Source: Roseisolibacter agri
Lineage (GTDB): Bacteria; Gemmatimonadota; Gemmatimonadetes; Gemmatimonadales; Gemmatimonadaceae
Direction: 5' to 3'
DNA: 64,000 nucleotides
Assembly: GCF_030159095.1 (NCBI RefSeq)
Contig: NZ_BRXS01000003.1
Coordinates: 496,001 to 560,000 of the forward strand
This document shows positions 21,356 to 30,100 of this stretch, in pieces. Position 1 is the stretch's first letter; each line of letters starts with the position of its first letter. The notes beneath the pieces are model-generated. The model saw nothing but the letters and a program-made list of their open reading frames with translations. It was not told the DNA's origin and did not search any database. Made by a program: the position numbers and the translations under genes.

Positions 21356-22744
21356 CTATCCCGCGACCGGCAGCGGCGCGTCCGCGACGCCCGGATCGGT
21401 GGGCGCGTCGCGGCGCCCCTGCTCCTCGCGCGCGGCCATCACGCGATGGCGGTGTCCCAGCCAGAGCCCCAGCAGCAGGAACGCCACCGACAGCGGCACC
21501 GTCACCCACGAGATGCCGACGATCCCCAGCCCGATCGCCGCCAGCGCCGCGTAGCCCCACGCCGCCACCTGGTCCGCCGCGCGGTAGACGAAGGTCTCGA
21601 TGAAGATCTTCGCCTTGTACTTGTCCTCGCGGCTGACGACGGTGAACAGCGCCTCCATCGCCGGGTTCGTGAGCGCGAAGTTCGCCGCGCGCCGCAGCAC
21701 CGAGAACGCCAGCACCGCGCCCAGCGCGGGCACCAGCCCCCACGCCGTCGTCCCGATCGCCGCGAAGCCGAGGATGCTGATCGCGGGCATGATCGCGAGC
21801 GTCACCGCGAGCCCCAGCCAGCGGATGATGCGCCCCGTGAGGAACGCCTGCGTGAGCGCGGTCAGCAGCTGCACCAGGAACTCGACGCGCGCCAGCACCT
21901 CGGTGCGCGCCTCGCGCCCCGCGTACGCCGCGCCCACGACCTCCGTCTGCGCGAAGTACAGCACCGTCCCGCCGAGGTTGTACAGCAGGATGAAGCCCGC
22001 GATGCCCAGCAGGTACGGGTTGCGCGCGACGTGCGTGGCGCCGGCCCACACGCTGCCGCCGATCTCGCGGCGCGGCGCGACCGCGTCGCCGTCGGTGATC
22101 TCAGGGCGCGGCGCCGCGGCGTAGAACGCGACCGCCAGCAGCGCCGCCAGCTCCAGCAGCACCACCGACACGAGCAGCAGGTTCGTGGGGCCCACCACGC
22201 GCGTCAGCGCCGCCGTCAGCGCCGAGCCCGTGATGGAGCCGAGCGTGCCGCCGACGCCGATGAAGCCGAACAGGCGCTTCGCCTGGCCGCTGCGGAACGC
22301 GTCCGCCATCACCGACCAGAAGAGCGACGTCACGAACACCGCGTACATCGTCGTCCAGGCGAAGAAGAACCGCCCGGTCCACACCGCGAGCGCGTCCTCG
22401 CCCGGCCCGCGCCACGCGAGCCAGAACCCCACGAGGCACGCGACCAGCGCCTGGTACGTCACGACGAGGAAGCGGCGCACCGGCAGCCGCGCCACCAGCA
22501 CCGAGTACAGCGCGTTGGCGACCAGCGTCACCAGCAGCGTGCCGGCGAACATCCACGGCAGGTTGCGCACGCCCGCCGCGACGGCCATCTCGTCGCGGAT
22601 CGGGCGCAGCACGAACCAGCTGGAGAGCGAGCAGAAGAAGTAGGCGCAGGCGAGCAGCGTCGCGCGCACCTCGTGCGGCGCCACGTCCACCACTCGGCGC
22701 AGCGCCCCATGAATGGCGCCGCCCGCCTGCCCCCGCTCGCTCAC
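21356..22744 (-). CDS. NTP/NDP exchange transporter-like (ATP/ADP translocase family) MFS protein
   Basis: A 462-residue protein with about 11-12 membrane helices. The N-terminal signature FFCSLSSWFVLRPIRDEM is typical of the bacterial branch related to Tlc/Npt nucleotide antiporters (COG3202). Later motifs include TSLFWSVMADAF and GQAKRLFGFIGVGGTLGSI. Tlc proteins exchange host ATP in intracellular bacteria, but homologues in free-living species are of unknown substrate. GTG 22744 overlaps the stop of the upstream epimerase-like gene by 4 bp, so both are translated together, which suggests a joint role. Confidence 0.88.
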   Translation of the reverse strand: MSERGQAGGAIHGALRRVVDVAPHEVRATLLACAYFFCSLSSWFVLRPIRDEMAVAAGVRNLPWMFAGTLLVTLVANALYSVLVARLPVRRFLVVTYQALVACLVGFWLAWRGPGEDALAVWTGRFFFAWTTMYAVFVTSLFWSVMADAFRSGQAKRLFGFIGVGGTLGSITGSALTAALTRVVGPTNLLLVSVVLLELAALLAVAFYAAAPRPEITDGDAVAPRREIGGSVWAGATHVARNPYLLGIAGFILLYNLGGTVLYFAQTEVVGAAYAGREARTEVLARVEFLVQLLTALTQAFLTGRIIRWLGLAVTLAIMPAISILGFAAIGTTAWGLVPALGAVLAFSVLRRAANFALTNPAMEALFTVVSREDKYKAKIFIETFVYRAADQVAAWGYAALAAIGLGIVGISWVTVPLSVAFLLLGLWLGHRHRVMAAREEQGRRDAPTDPGVADAPLPVAG

Positions 22745-23925
22745 GCCTTCTGCCGGGCGCGGAGGGCGGCCAGCACCTCCTGCTCGCGGGCCGGCGCGAT
22801 GCCCGCGCGCAGCTGCGCCTTCCGCTCCTCGGTCTGCTGGTCGTAGTAGGCCAGCGTGTCGCGCACCGTGTCGGCCAGCGCGCGGAACGTCAGCCCCCTG
22901 TCCAGCGCCTTCTTGATGCTGCGCCGCGTGAAGCCGGCCGTCGCGCCGCGCGGCGGGATCCACACCGGCATGTCGCTCCAGCCGCGCACCTTCTGCTCGG
23001 TCAGGAAGTCGACGTCGCCCCACACGAACTGCGCGTCCGTGTTCGGCACCTGCGCCTTCATCGCGCCGAGCATCTCGCCCATCGTCAGCGGCGCGCGCGG
23101 GCCCGTGACGTTGTACGTGCCGACCGTGCCGTCCTCCGCGCAGCGGATGATGAACTCGGAGAGGTCGCGCGCGTCGATCACCTGCACGACGTCCAGTGGC
23201 GTACCGGGCGCGAGGATCTCGCCGCCCTTCCGCACCCGCACGGGCCAGTACGTGAAGCGGTCGGACAGGTCGCCGGGGCCGACGATGAGGCCCGGGCGGA
23301 TGATCGTCGCCTTCCCCGGGAACGCCTTCTCCGCCTCCTGCTCGGAGAGCGCCTTCAGCGGCCCGTAGAGCTGCCCGCGCTTCTGCGGATCCTCGTCGTT
23401 CGGCGTGTCGGTCGTCGCGAGGGCGGCCGACTCGTCGGCCCACGGCGTGTCGTTCGCCGCGTAGACCGAGATCGTGGAGACGAAGATGAACTGCTTCGCG
23501 CGCCCCTTGAGCGCCGCGCCCGCCTCGCGCACCCAGCGCGGGTACATCGTCGGGTTGTCGATCACGACGTCCCACTCGCGCCCCGCGAGCGACTTGTAGT
23601 CGCCGGTGGCGCGGTCGCCCTGCAGCTTCTCGGTGTTCGGGAAGAGGCCGGGGTTGGTGCGCCCGCGGTTGAACAGCGTCACCGTGTGCCCGCGCTCCTG
23701 CGCGTAGCGCACCTGGTGCGGCCCGATGAAGCCCGTGCCGCCGAGGATGAGGATCCTCAGCGGCTTCGGCGCACGTGCCACGGCGCGCTCGAGCGCCACG
23801 TCGGGCGCCGCCTTCGGCTCGGCCGCGCCGAGCGCGCCGGGGAGCAGGGCGCCGCCCAGGCCGGCGCCGAGCGCGCCGCCAAGGACGGTGCCGGCCTTCA
23901 GGAAATCGCGGCGGGAACGGCTCAC
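22741..23925 (-). CDS. Tat-exported NAD-dependent epimerase/dehydratase family protein
   Basis: A 394-residue short-chain dehydrogenase of the extended type. The N-terminus SRSRRDFLKAGTVLGGALG is a twin-arginine signal, so the folded, cofactor-loaded protein is exported. The Rossmann motif is ILGGTGFIG (about residues 60-68). The catalytic Ser/Tyr region is VSTISVYA and LYGPLKALSE (Tyr-xxx-Lys). Such exported NAD-epimerases are common in Gemmatimonadota and Acidobacteriota. GTG 23925 is chosen because the Tat signal starts there; ATG 24024 would add an implausible Pro-rich leader. Coupled to the downstream carrier. Confidence 0.88.
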   Translation of the reverse strand: MSRSRRDFLKAGTVLGGALGAGLGGALLPGALGAAEPKAAPDVALERAVARAPKPLRILILGGTGFIGPHQVRYAQERGHTVTLFNRGRTNPGLFPNTEKLQGDRATGDYKSLAGREWDVVIDNPTMYPRWVREAGAALKGRAKQFIFVSTISVYAANDTPWADESAALATTDTPNDEDPQKRGQLYGPLKALSEQEAEKAFPGKATIIRPGLIVGPGDLSDRFTYWPVRVRKGGEILAPGTPLDVVQVIDARDLSEFIIRCAEDGTVGTYNVTGPRAPLTMGEMLGAMKAQVPNTDAQFVWGDVDFLTEQKVRGWSDMPVWIPPRGATAGFTRRSIKKALDRGLTFRALADTVRDTLAYYDQQTEERKAQLRAGIAPAREQEVLAALRARQKA

Positions 23926-24151
23926 GCGCGGGCCTCGGGGAGGGAGGGTGACGGGATGCGGCGGGGACGCCGGGGCTACGGCGCCCGCCGCGCGCACGTT
24001 GACCGGGGGCACCCGCGGCGGCAAGGCCGCAGGTCACCGGCGGCGCGGCGTGAACGAGGCGTGAACGAACCTCCGAACGTCGCGGCGTCGCGCGACGTAA
24101 CTTGGGCACGCCCCCGCTACCCACGCCTCCATTCCCCTCCGAGAATCGCCG

Positions 24152-25027
24152 ATGCTGGTCTACCTCAACGGCGCCTTCGTCCCCAAGGCCGAGGCCCACC
24201 TCCCCGTCGACGACCGCGGCTTCCTGTTCGGCGACGGCGTCTACGAGGTCACGCGCGCGGTGGACGGCCGCCTGTTCGAGGTCGAGCGCCACCTGGAGCG
24301 CCTCCGGAACGGCGCCGCCGCGCTGGCGCTGCCGCTGACCGACGCCATGGTGGCCGAGCTGCCGGCGATCTGGGAGCGGCTGCTCGCCGCCAACGGGCTG
24401 ACGGCCGGCGAGGCGATGGTCTACCTGCAGGTGACGCGCGGCGCCGCGCCGCGCACGCACCAGTTCCCGCCCGCCGGCACGCCGCCGACCGTCTTCGCCA
24501 GCGCCAGCGCGCTCCTCCCGCCCGACGCGGTGCGCGCGCGCGGCGCGGCGATCATCACCCAGCCCGACATCCGCTGGGCACGCTGCGAGATCAAGTCGGT
24601 GAACCTGCTGCCCAACGTGCTGGCCAAGCAGGCGGCGGCCGAGGCGGGCGCGTTCGAGGCGGTGTTCGTGCGCGAGGACGGCACGGTCACCGAGGGCGCG
24701 CAGACGTCCGCGTTCGCCATCATCGACGGGACGCTGCGCACGCACCCGCTGACGCCGCGCATCCTGCCGAGCGTGACGCGCGCGGTGGTGCTGGAGCTGG
24801 CGCGCGAGCTGGGGATTCCCACCAGCGAGGAGGCGTTCGACCGCGCGGCGATGCTCGCCGCCGACGAGGTCTTCGTCGCCAGCACGACGGCCGACGTCAT
24901 GCCCGTCGTGCGCGTGGACGGGATGGCGATCGGCGACGGCGCGCCCGGCCCGCGCACGCGCGCGCTGGCCGACGCGATCGCCGCCCGCATCGGCCGCGCG
25001 CAGGCCCCGGCGACGGCCGGCGCCTGA
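24152..25027 (+). CDS. dat: D-amino-acid transaminase, class IV PLP fold
   Basis: A 291-residue class IV aminotransferase. The PLP lysine is Lys148 in RCEIKSVNLLPNVLAKQ, and this particular sequence is the hallmark of D-alanine/D-amino-acid transaminases over branched-chain enzymes. Other features are the N-terminal VDDRGFLFGDGVYEV, the phosphate-cup ASTTADVMPVV and Glu in GTVTEGAQTSAF. It would interconvert D-amino acids, giving D-Glu for peptidoglycan. Cytoplasmic, complete. A TAACTT box at 24098-24103 may be the -10 element. It is followed by palindrome A3 and a convergent permease gene. Confidence 0.92.
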   Translation: MLVYLNGAFVPKAEAHLPVDDRGFLFGDGVYEVTRAVDGRLFEVERHLERLRNGAAALALPLTDAMVAELPAIWERLLAANGLTAGEAMVYLQVTRGAAPRTHQFPPAGTPPTVFASASALLPPDAVRARGAAIITQPDIRWARCEIKSVNLLPNVLAKQAAAEAGAFEAVFVREDGTVTEGAQTSAFAIIDGTLRTHPLTPRILPSVTRAVVLELARELGIPTSEEAFDRAAMLAADEVFVASTTADVMPVVRVDGMAIGDGAPGPRTRALADAIAARIGRAQAPATAGA

Positions 25028-25075
25028 CGCGGCGAGCTGGCGGGTTCTGCGCGCGAGGACCCCAACTACAAGAGC

Positions 25076-25199
25076 AGCAAGGATAAGATCTGAGAAGGTC
25101 GGATAACGACGGATGGCTCCGTGTGGCGGCGAGGAACCTCGCCCTCCACCGGAGCCATCCGTCGTTATCCGACGTTATCCGACCTTCATCCTTGCCAAT
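25076..25199. repeat. Class A palindromic intergenic element, copy A3
   Basis: Ends GCAAGGATAAG / CATCCTTGC, arms GATAACGACGGATGGCTCC and its complement. The tip stem is GGCGAG-GAAC-CTCGCC, differing from A1/A2 by a compensated C-G to G-C pair. It lies between convergent genes, 48 bp after one stop and 36 bp after the other. Confidence 0.87.
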
Positions 25200-25235
25200 G
25201 CAGTTCGTCGTTTCGTGGCCTCACCGCTCGCCGCT

Positions 25236-27920
25236 CTACCTGAGCGCGCGGATCGGGTCCGTGCGCGTCGCCCGGCGCACGGGCCCGAGCAGCGCCAGCG
25301 TCGCGCACACCAGCAGCAGCGCCAGCGCGAGGCCGAGCGTGAGCGGGTCGAACGGCGCCACGCCGTAGAGCAGCCCGCGCAGCAGCCGCGTCATCGCCAC
25401 CACGCCGCCGACGCCGGCCACGAGGCCCGCGGCCATCCACCGGCCGCCCTGGCGCAGCACCAGCGCCGCGATCCCGCGGCGGTCGGCGCCGAGCGCGATG
25501 CGCACGCCGAACTCGCGCTCGCGCGCGGCGGCCATCGTCGCGAACATCGCCCACACGCCCACCGACGCGAGCAGCAGCGCCAGCGCGCCGAACGCCGTCA
25601 TCAGCAGCACCGGCAGCCGGCGCCCCGAGAGCCCGTCGGCGATGAACGCCGCCATCGGCGTCGCATCGTGCAGCGGCACCCGCGCATCCTGCTCCGCCAG
25701 CGCTCGGCGCACTGACCCGGCCAGCGCCGCCGGATCGCCCGCCGTGCGCAGCAGGAAGACCGGGCCGATCCACGGCGACTGGCGCATCGGGAGGTACGTC
25801 GCGGGATACGGCTGCAGCCGCGTCGGATCGCCGGCGACGTCCGCGACCACGCCCACGACCTCCGACCAGGGGTCGTTGCCGGCGAAGCGGATGCGCTTGC
25901 CCACCGCGTCGCCGCCCGGCCAGTGCTTCCGCGCGAGGCCCTCGCTCACGATCACCACCGGCGGGCCGTCCGCGCGGTCCTGCGGCCCGAACGCGCGGCC
26001 GCGGCGCAGCGCGATCCCAAGCGTGCGGAAGTAGTCGTCGGTGACCGTCTGGTAGAGCGCCGCGTTGTCCGACGGGCCCACCGTCGCCGGCGCGCCCTCG
26101 ACCCCGTAGCCGTTGCGGTTCATCGTGCGCGTCGGCAGCTCGCCGGTGGTGGCGACCGCCGTCACGCCCGGCAGCGCGCGCAGCCGCGCCTCCATCTGCT
26201 CGATGAAGCGCACGCGCGCCGCGGGATCGTCGAAGCCGGCGCCCGGCGGCAGCTGCACCGACGCGGTCAGCACGCCCGACGGCGTGAAGCCGAGCGGGGA
26301 CGCCGCCATCGCCCACAGGCTGCGCGCGAGCAGGCCGGCGCCCGCGAGCAGGCTGACGCAGAGCGCGATCTGGCCGGCCACGAGCATGCCGCGCATGCTG
26401 CGCGCGCGCCGCCCCTCGCTGGCGCCGCGCCCCTCCTCGCGCAGCGTGCCCTGCACGTCGCCGCGCCCCGCGGAGAGGGCCGGCATCAGCCCGAACGCGA
26501 GGCCGGTGGCGAGCGCCACGAGCCCCGTCACGGCCAGCGCGCCGCGGTCGAGCGTGAGGTCGGCGTACGGCGGCAGCGCCGGGAGCGCGAGCCCGCGCAG
26601 CGCGCGCAGCGCGACCGCCGCGAGCGCGACACCCACCGCGCCGCCCGCGACCGCGAGCAGCGTGCTCTCGGTGAGCAGCTGCCGCACGAGCCGTCCGCGC
26701 CCGGCGCCGAGGGCGGTGCGCACCGCGAACTCGCGCCGGCGCGCGATCGCGCGCGAGAGCAGCGCGCCCGCGAGGTTCGCGCAGGTGATGACGAGCACCA
26801 GCGCCGCGCTGGCCAGCAGCATCAGCAGCGGCGTGCGCGTGTCGCCCACCATCGCGTCGCGCGCGGGCATCGCGACGATGTCGAAGCGGCCGTCGCTGTC
26901 GGGGAACTCGCGCGACATCGCGGCGCCGATCGCGGCCAGGTCGCGCGCCGCGCCCTCGGGCGTCGCGTCGGGGCGCAGCCGCCCGACCAGCCCGAGGAAC
27001 TGGCGGCCGCGCGCGCGCACGGGATCGCGCAGCGCGCCGCGCAGGTGCCGCGGGAAGTAGAAGTCGACCGCGCCCAGCGGCCCGACGAACTCGCGCGGCA
27101 GCACGCCGACGACGGTGCGCGCGATGTTGTTGACGCGCACCGTGCGCCCCACCGCCCGCGGGTCGCCGCCGAGGAGCTGCTGCCACGCCGCGTGCGTGAG
27201 GACGACGTTGTACGCGGTATCGGCCGCGGCGTCGTCCTCGCGCAGCGCGCGCCCCTGCGCGGCGGACACGCCGAGCGTGCGGAAGAGCTCCGGCTCGACC
27301 CACGCCACGCGCACGACGCGCGGCGCGTCCGCGGCGTCGAGCACCGCGTCGCGCGGCAGCCCCTCGAACGCGGCCAGCCGCTCGAAGGTGCGGTTCCGCT
27401 CGCGGAGGTCCTGCACCATCGCCGCACTGAGCGGCCCGCGGTCGTTCGTGCCGTCCTGCCAGCGCGAGTAGACCTGCATCACGCGGTCGGCGCGCGCGTA
27501 CGGCAGCGCGTCGAGCAGCACCGACTTCACGACGCCGAACACCGCCGCATTGGCGCCGATGCCGAGGGCCAGCGTGAGGACGGCGAGCAGCGTGAAGCGC
27601 GGCGTGCGACGGAGCGCGCGCGCGCCGAAGCGCAGGTCCTGTCGAAGCGCATCGCCCCACTCCACGCGCCGCGCCCGCGCGACGCGCTCCCGATCGACCG
27701 CACCCATGGCCTCGCTCCAGCGTTGGGGATCGCCGAAGCGGCGCAGCGCCTCCGCGCGCGCGGCTTCTGGCGTGTGGCCGCGCGCCACCAGCTCGGCGGT
27801 GCGCATCTCGAGGTGGAACGCCACCTCGTCCTGCACGTCGTCGTCGATCCGCGCGCCGCGCACGGCGAGGCGGAAGACGCGCCGGATTCCGGGAGGCAGC
27901 TGTGGCCGCGGCACGGACAT
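25236..27920 (-). CDS. ADOP-type duplicated-orphan ABC permease
   Basis: An 894-residue permease with two MacB-PCD/FtsX units in tandem and no ATPase domain. The first about 100 residues are a cytosolic 'permease prefix' region (IDDDVQDEVAFHLEMRTAEL), typical of ADOP proteins of Acidobacteriota and Gemmatimonadota. Unit 1: helix LLAVLTLALGIGANAAVF, then REFAVRTALGAGRGRLVRQL and three helices. Unit 2: GMLVAGQIALCVSLLAGAG, then REFGVRIALGADRRGI and three helices. It ends VRRATRTDPIRALR. It forms an operon with the PadR gene 11 bp upstream, the usual ADOP arrangement. Substrate unknown; the ATPase must come from elsewhere. Confidence 0.93.
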   Translation of the reverse strand: MSVPRPQLPPGIRRVFRLAVRGARIDDDVQDEVAFHLEMRTAELVARGHTPEAARAEALRRFGDPQRWSEAMGAVDRERVARARRVEWGDALRQDLRFGARALRRTPRFTLLAVLTLALGIGANAAVFGVVKSVLLDALPYARADRVMQVYSRWQDGTNDRGPLSAAMVQDLRERNRTFERLAAFEGLPRDAVLDAADAPRVVRVAWVEPELFRTLGVSAAQGRALREDDAAADTAYNVVLTHAAWQQLLGGDPRAVGRTVRVNNIARTVVGVLPREFVGPLGAVDFYFPRHLRGALRDPVRARGRQFLGLVGRLRPDATPEGAARDLAAIGAAMSREFPDSDGRFDIVAMPARDAMVGDTRTPLLMLLASAALVLVITCANLAGALLSRAIARRREFAVRTALGAGRGRLVRQLLTESTLLAVAGGAVGVALAAVALRALRGLALPALPPYADLTLDRGALAVTGLVALATGLAFGLMPALSAGRGDVQGTLREEGRGASEGRRARSMRGMLVAGQIALCVSLLAGAGLLARSLWAMAASPLGFTPSGVLTASVQLPPGAGFDDPAARVRFIEQMEARLRALPGVTAVATTGELPTRTMNRNGYGVEGAPATVGPSDNAALYQTVTDDYFRTLGIALRRGRAFGPQDRADGPPVVIVSEGLARKHWPGGDAVGKRIRFAGNDPWSEVVGVVADVAGDPTRLQPYPATYLPMRQSPWIGPVFLLRTAGDPAALAGSVRRALAEQDARVPLHDATPMAAFIADGLSGRRLPVLLMTAFGALALLLASVGVWAMFATMAAAREREFGVRIALGADRRGIAALVLRQGGRWMAAGLVAGVGGVVAMTRLLRGLLYGVAPFDPLTLGLALALLLVCATLALLGPVRRATRTDPIRALR

Positions 27921-27931
27921 GCCCCGCGCGC

Positions 27932-28273
27932 CTACGCGGTGCGCAGCGCCGCGAACACGGCTTCGGCGTACCGCGTCCAGGTGGCCGTCTGCGCGACGAG
28001 CTGCTGCCGCCCGGCGGGATCGAGCGTGTAGTACTTGGCGCGGCGGTTGGACTCCGACACGCCCCACTCGGCCGTGACCCAGCCGCGCTGCTCCAGCCGG
28101 TGCAGCGCGTGGTAGAGCGCCCCTTCCTCGATCTGCAGGGCGCCGCCGGTGGCGTCCTCCAGCCAGCGCGCGACCGCGTAGCCGTGGCGCGGGCCCCAGG
28201 TGAGGGCCTTGAGCACGAGGACGTCGAGCGTCCCGGGGAGGAGGTTGAGCCTGTCGAGGCGGTCGTCGCTCAC
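27932..28273 (-). CDS. PadR family transcriptional regulator
   Basis: A 113-residue PadR-type winged helix protein (GTLDVLVLKALTWGPRHGYA, IEEGALYHALHRLEQRGWV, SNRRAKYYTLDPAGRQQL). It starts at GTG 28273 and precedes the ADOP permease by 11 bp, the standard PadR-ADOP pair. A strong promoter and a perfect 17-bp palindrome over the predicted start site lie 54-102 bp upstream, so it probably represses its own operon. Confidence 0.93.
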   Translation of the reverse strand: MSDDRLDRLNLLPGTLDVLVLKALTWGPRHGYAVARWLEDATGGALQIEEGALYHALHRLEQRGWVTAEWGVSESNRRAKYYTLDPAGRQQLVAQTATWTRYAEAVFAALRTA

Positions 28274-28326
28274 GCGGGCGGTTCCGGATCCTGTCGGCCA
28301 GGGACGCGGGTGGCCCGAGCGGCCTC

Positions 28327-28343
28327 CCCTGAATCATTCAGGG
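28327..28343. promoter_or_regulatory. Perfect palindrome, probable PadR operator
   Basis: CCCTGAATCATTCAGGG, 8 bp arms around one base. It begins 3 bp after the -10 box and so covers the predicted transcription start of the PadR/ADOP operon, a classic repressor position. Confidence 0.78.
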
Positions 28344-28346
28344 AAC

Positions 28347-28375
28347 AGGGTACGACCGGGCCGGCGATGCGTCAA
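28347..28375 (-). promoter_or_regulatory. Promoter of the PadR/ADOP operon
   Basis: On the minus strand: -35 TTGACG at 28375-28370, a 17-bp spacer and -10 TACCCT at 28352-28347. Start predicted near 28340, leader about 67 nt. Confidence 0.65.
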
Positions 28376-28447
28376 CCGGCCGCGCGCTCGGCGGCGCGGC
28401 GTGAACGGAACGATGACGCCGCGTGGGCGGGCGTCAGGCCCTGCGCG

Positions 28448-28660
28448 CTACGCCTCGGGCGGGCGGCGCATCCCGCGCCGCAGGCGCCACAGCCCGTTGC
28501 TGACCGCCAGCCCCGCCAGCCCGAACACCGTGTAGAACGCGGCGAACGGCCAGTTCTGCATGCGCAGCGCGACGCCCGCGACCCACAGCTGGTAGAGGGC
28601 GAAGCCGCCGGTGATCAGAACCAGGACGGGGACGAGGGCGAGCAGGAGACGGACAGGCAT
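28448..28660 (-). CDS. Small membrane protein, two helices
   Basis: A 70-residue protein with two hydrophobic helices (LLLALVPVLVLITGGFALYQ and FYTVFGLAGLAVSNGLWRL) and a basic tail (RLRRGMRRPPEA), which puts both ends in the cytoplasm. It stands alone between the PadR promoter region and palindrome C1. I do not recognise a family. Confidence 0.6.
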   Translation of the reverse strand: MPVRLLLALVPVLVLITGGFALYQLWVAGVALRMQNWPFAAFYTVFGLAGLAVSNGLWRLRRGMRRPPEA

Positions 28661-28668
28661 GGGGACGG

Positions 28669-28842
28669 GAACGGCGGAGGACGGAACGGCGGAGAACGAT
28701 ACTGCGGAAGACGATGGGGCGTGAAACGGAAAGGCGGACCCTTCAGGCCTGCAGCGTCGAGCTAACGGGCCCGCTTCTTCGCTTCACGTCCTTCCGTCCT
28801 CCGCTTCACCGTTCTCCGCGCGGTTTCGTTCTCCGCTTCATC
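28669..28842. repeat. Class C long palindrome, copy C1
   Basis: About 174 bp. Each arm is about 75 bp and itself consists of tandem 13-15-bp units like CGGAGGACGATAC. Left arm ends GGCGGACCC, right arm begins GGGCCCGC. The right end overlaps the stop codon (28838-28840) of the neighbouring minus-strand gene. Confidence 0.82.
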
Positions 28843-29257
28843 GCGCGCACAAGTGCGCGACGGCGACTCCCTGCATCGACCCCTCGAACGCCTTCGCGAA
28901 CCCCGGCTGCCCGACGACCTTGTGCTCGTAGACGCGGTTCGCCTTCTCGTCGTGGTAGTACCAGTTCTCCTTCACGGCGAGCTCGCGCTTCGCGCAGTCG
29001 ACCATGATGATCGTGCGGGAGCTGGTCAGCTCGCCGCGCGCCGTGCGCACGGGCTTCACGAAGGCGACGCGCAGGGTGGCGGTGATGATCCCGCCCTTCG
29101 TCGTCATCGTGCGCCGGTCGAGGTAGACCGGGTTCCCGACGACGGTCTTGCCGATCTCCAGCCAGCGCGGCTGCGCGGTGGACTTCCCCTTCGTCTGGGC
29201 GGACGCGGAAGCGCCGGCGAGCAGCGGCAGGAGCGCGAGGAGGTGGTGGGCACGCAT
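28838..29257 (-). CDS. Secreted protein resembling surface-adhesin E family
   Basis: A 139-residue exported protein; signal peptide about 1-20 (ASASAQ). The mature domain has the pattern of the small adhesin-E-like fold: W-E-I-G near the start, VYLDRRTM, a central ATLRVAFVKPV strand, then VDCAKRELAV with a Cys and a closing Cys in HLCAR, probably a disulphide. Role unknown; the family name comes from Haemophilus protein E and need not imply adhesion here. Its last codon and stop lie at the right end of palindrome C1. Confidence 0.72.
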   Translation of the reverse strand: MRAHHLLALLPLLAGASASAQTKGKSTAQPRWLEIGKTVVGNPVYLDRRTMTTKGGIITATLRVAFVKPVRTARGELTSSRTIIMVDCAKRELAVKENWYYHDEKANRVYEHKVVGQPGFAKAFEGSMQGVAVAHLCAR

Positions 29258-29329
29258 GGGCCCGAAGGGTGTCGCCGCGCACGCGGCGGCGCAACGCGCG
29301 CTGGACGGCTCTCCCGGGGCTCCCTATCG

Positions 29330-29371
29330 TCGGGACCACCCTCCGGGACCACTTCCGGGACCACCTCCACC
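29330..29371. repeat. Short direct repeats in the leader of the exported DinB gene
   Basis: Three imperfect units of CGGGACCACYTC (about 12-13 bp) in the presumed 5' leader. A TATCGT box at 29325-29330 with TGGACG 17 bp upstream may be its promoter. Confidence 0.5.
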
Positions 29372-29382
29372 CCGCGGATCCC

Positions 29383-30024
29383 ATGCGCTCCCTTCTCCGA
29401 CCGCTCGTCGTCGGCGCCGCGCTGCTCGCCGCGCCCCTGGCCCCTCTCGCCGTGCCCCTCGCCGCCCAGGCGCCGGCCGCGAAGCCCCCGGTCGCGAAAG
29501 CGCCGGCCGCGAAGCCCGTCTCGCACGGCGGCGATCCCTCCACGGCGACCGGCCTGCGCAAGGAGCTGATCGCGCAGCTCGCCGACGCGGAGTCCAAGCT
29601 CGTGCAGCTGGCCGAGGCGATGCCGCAGGACAAGTACGCATGGCGACCGGGGCCGGGCGTGCGCTCGGTGAGCGAGGTCTTCATGCACATGGTCGGCGCG
29701 AACTACCTGATCCCGCCGTTCGCCGGCGTGCCGCGAGCGCAGGGGCTGACGCTGACGCAGGACAGCGAGCGCACGGTGACCGACAAGGCGGCGGTCGTCG
29801 ACCACCTCAAGAAGTCCTTCGCGTACGCGAAGCAGGCGATGATGGACGTGCCCGACGCCGACATGGACGCCGCCGTCCAGCTGTTCGGCCAGCCCTCGAC
29901 CAAGCGCGGCGTCCTGGTGCTGATGGCGACCCACGCCCACGAGCACCTGGGCCAGGCGATCGCGTATGCGCGGGCGAACGGGGTGCGGCCGCCCTGGAGC
30001 CCGGCGACTGGCGGGGATCACTGA
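29383..30024 (+). CDS. Exported DinB family protein
   Basis: A 213-residue four-helix-bundle metal protein of the DinB/YfiT superfamily. Ligand-type histidines appear in FMHMVGAN and in THAHEHLGQAIAY, the latter giving the usual His-x-x-x-His. A signal peptide (about 1-29, LAAQ) plus an Ala/Pro/Lys linker precede the domain, so it acts outside the cytoplasm, unlike most DinB proteins, which are thiol-S-transferase-like in the cytosol. The Gemmatimonadota contain several such exported versions. Function unknown. Confidence 0.87.
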   Translation: MRSLLRPLVVGAALLAAPLAPLAVPLAAQAPAAKPPVAKAPAAKPVSHGGDPSTATGLRKELIAQLADAESKLVQLAEAMPQDKYAWRPGPGVRSVSEVFMHMVGANYLIPPFAGVPRAQGLTLTQDSERTVTDKAAVVDHLKKSFAYAKQAMMDVPDADMDAAVQLFGQPSTKRGVLVLMATHAHEHLGQAIAYARANGVRPPWSPATGGDH

Positions 30025-30100
30025 GCGGCTGCGGGCTACGCGCTGGTACGCCCGATGCCGACTCGCAAGCACACACCCTGAACCCGCGCCCGAGGTCGAC

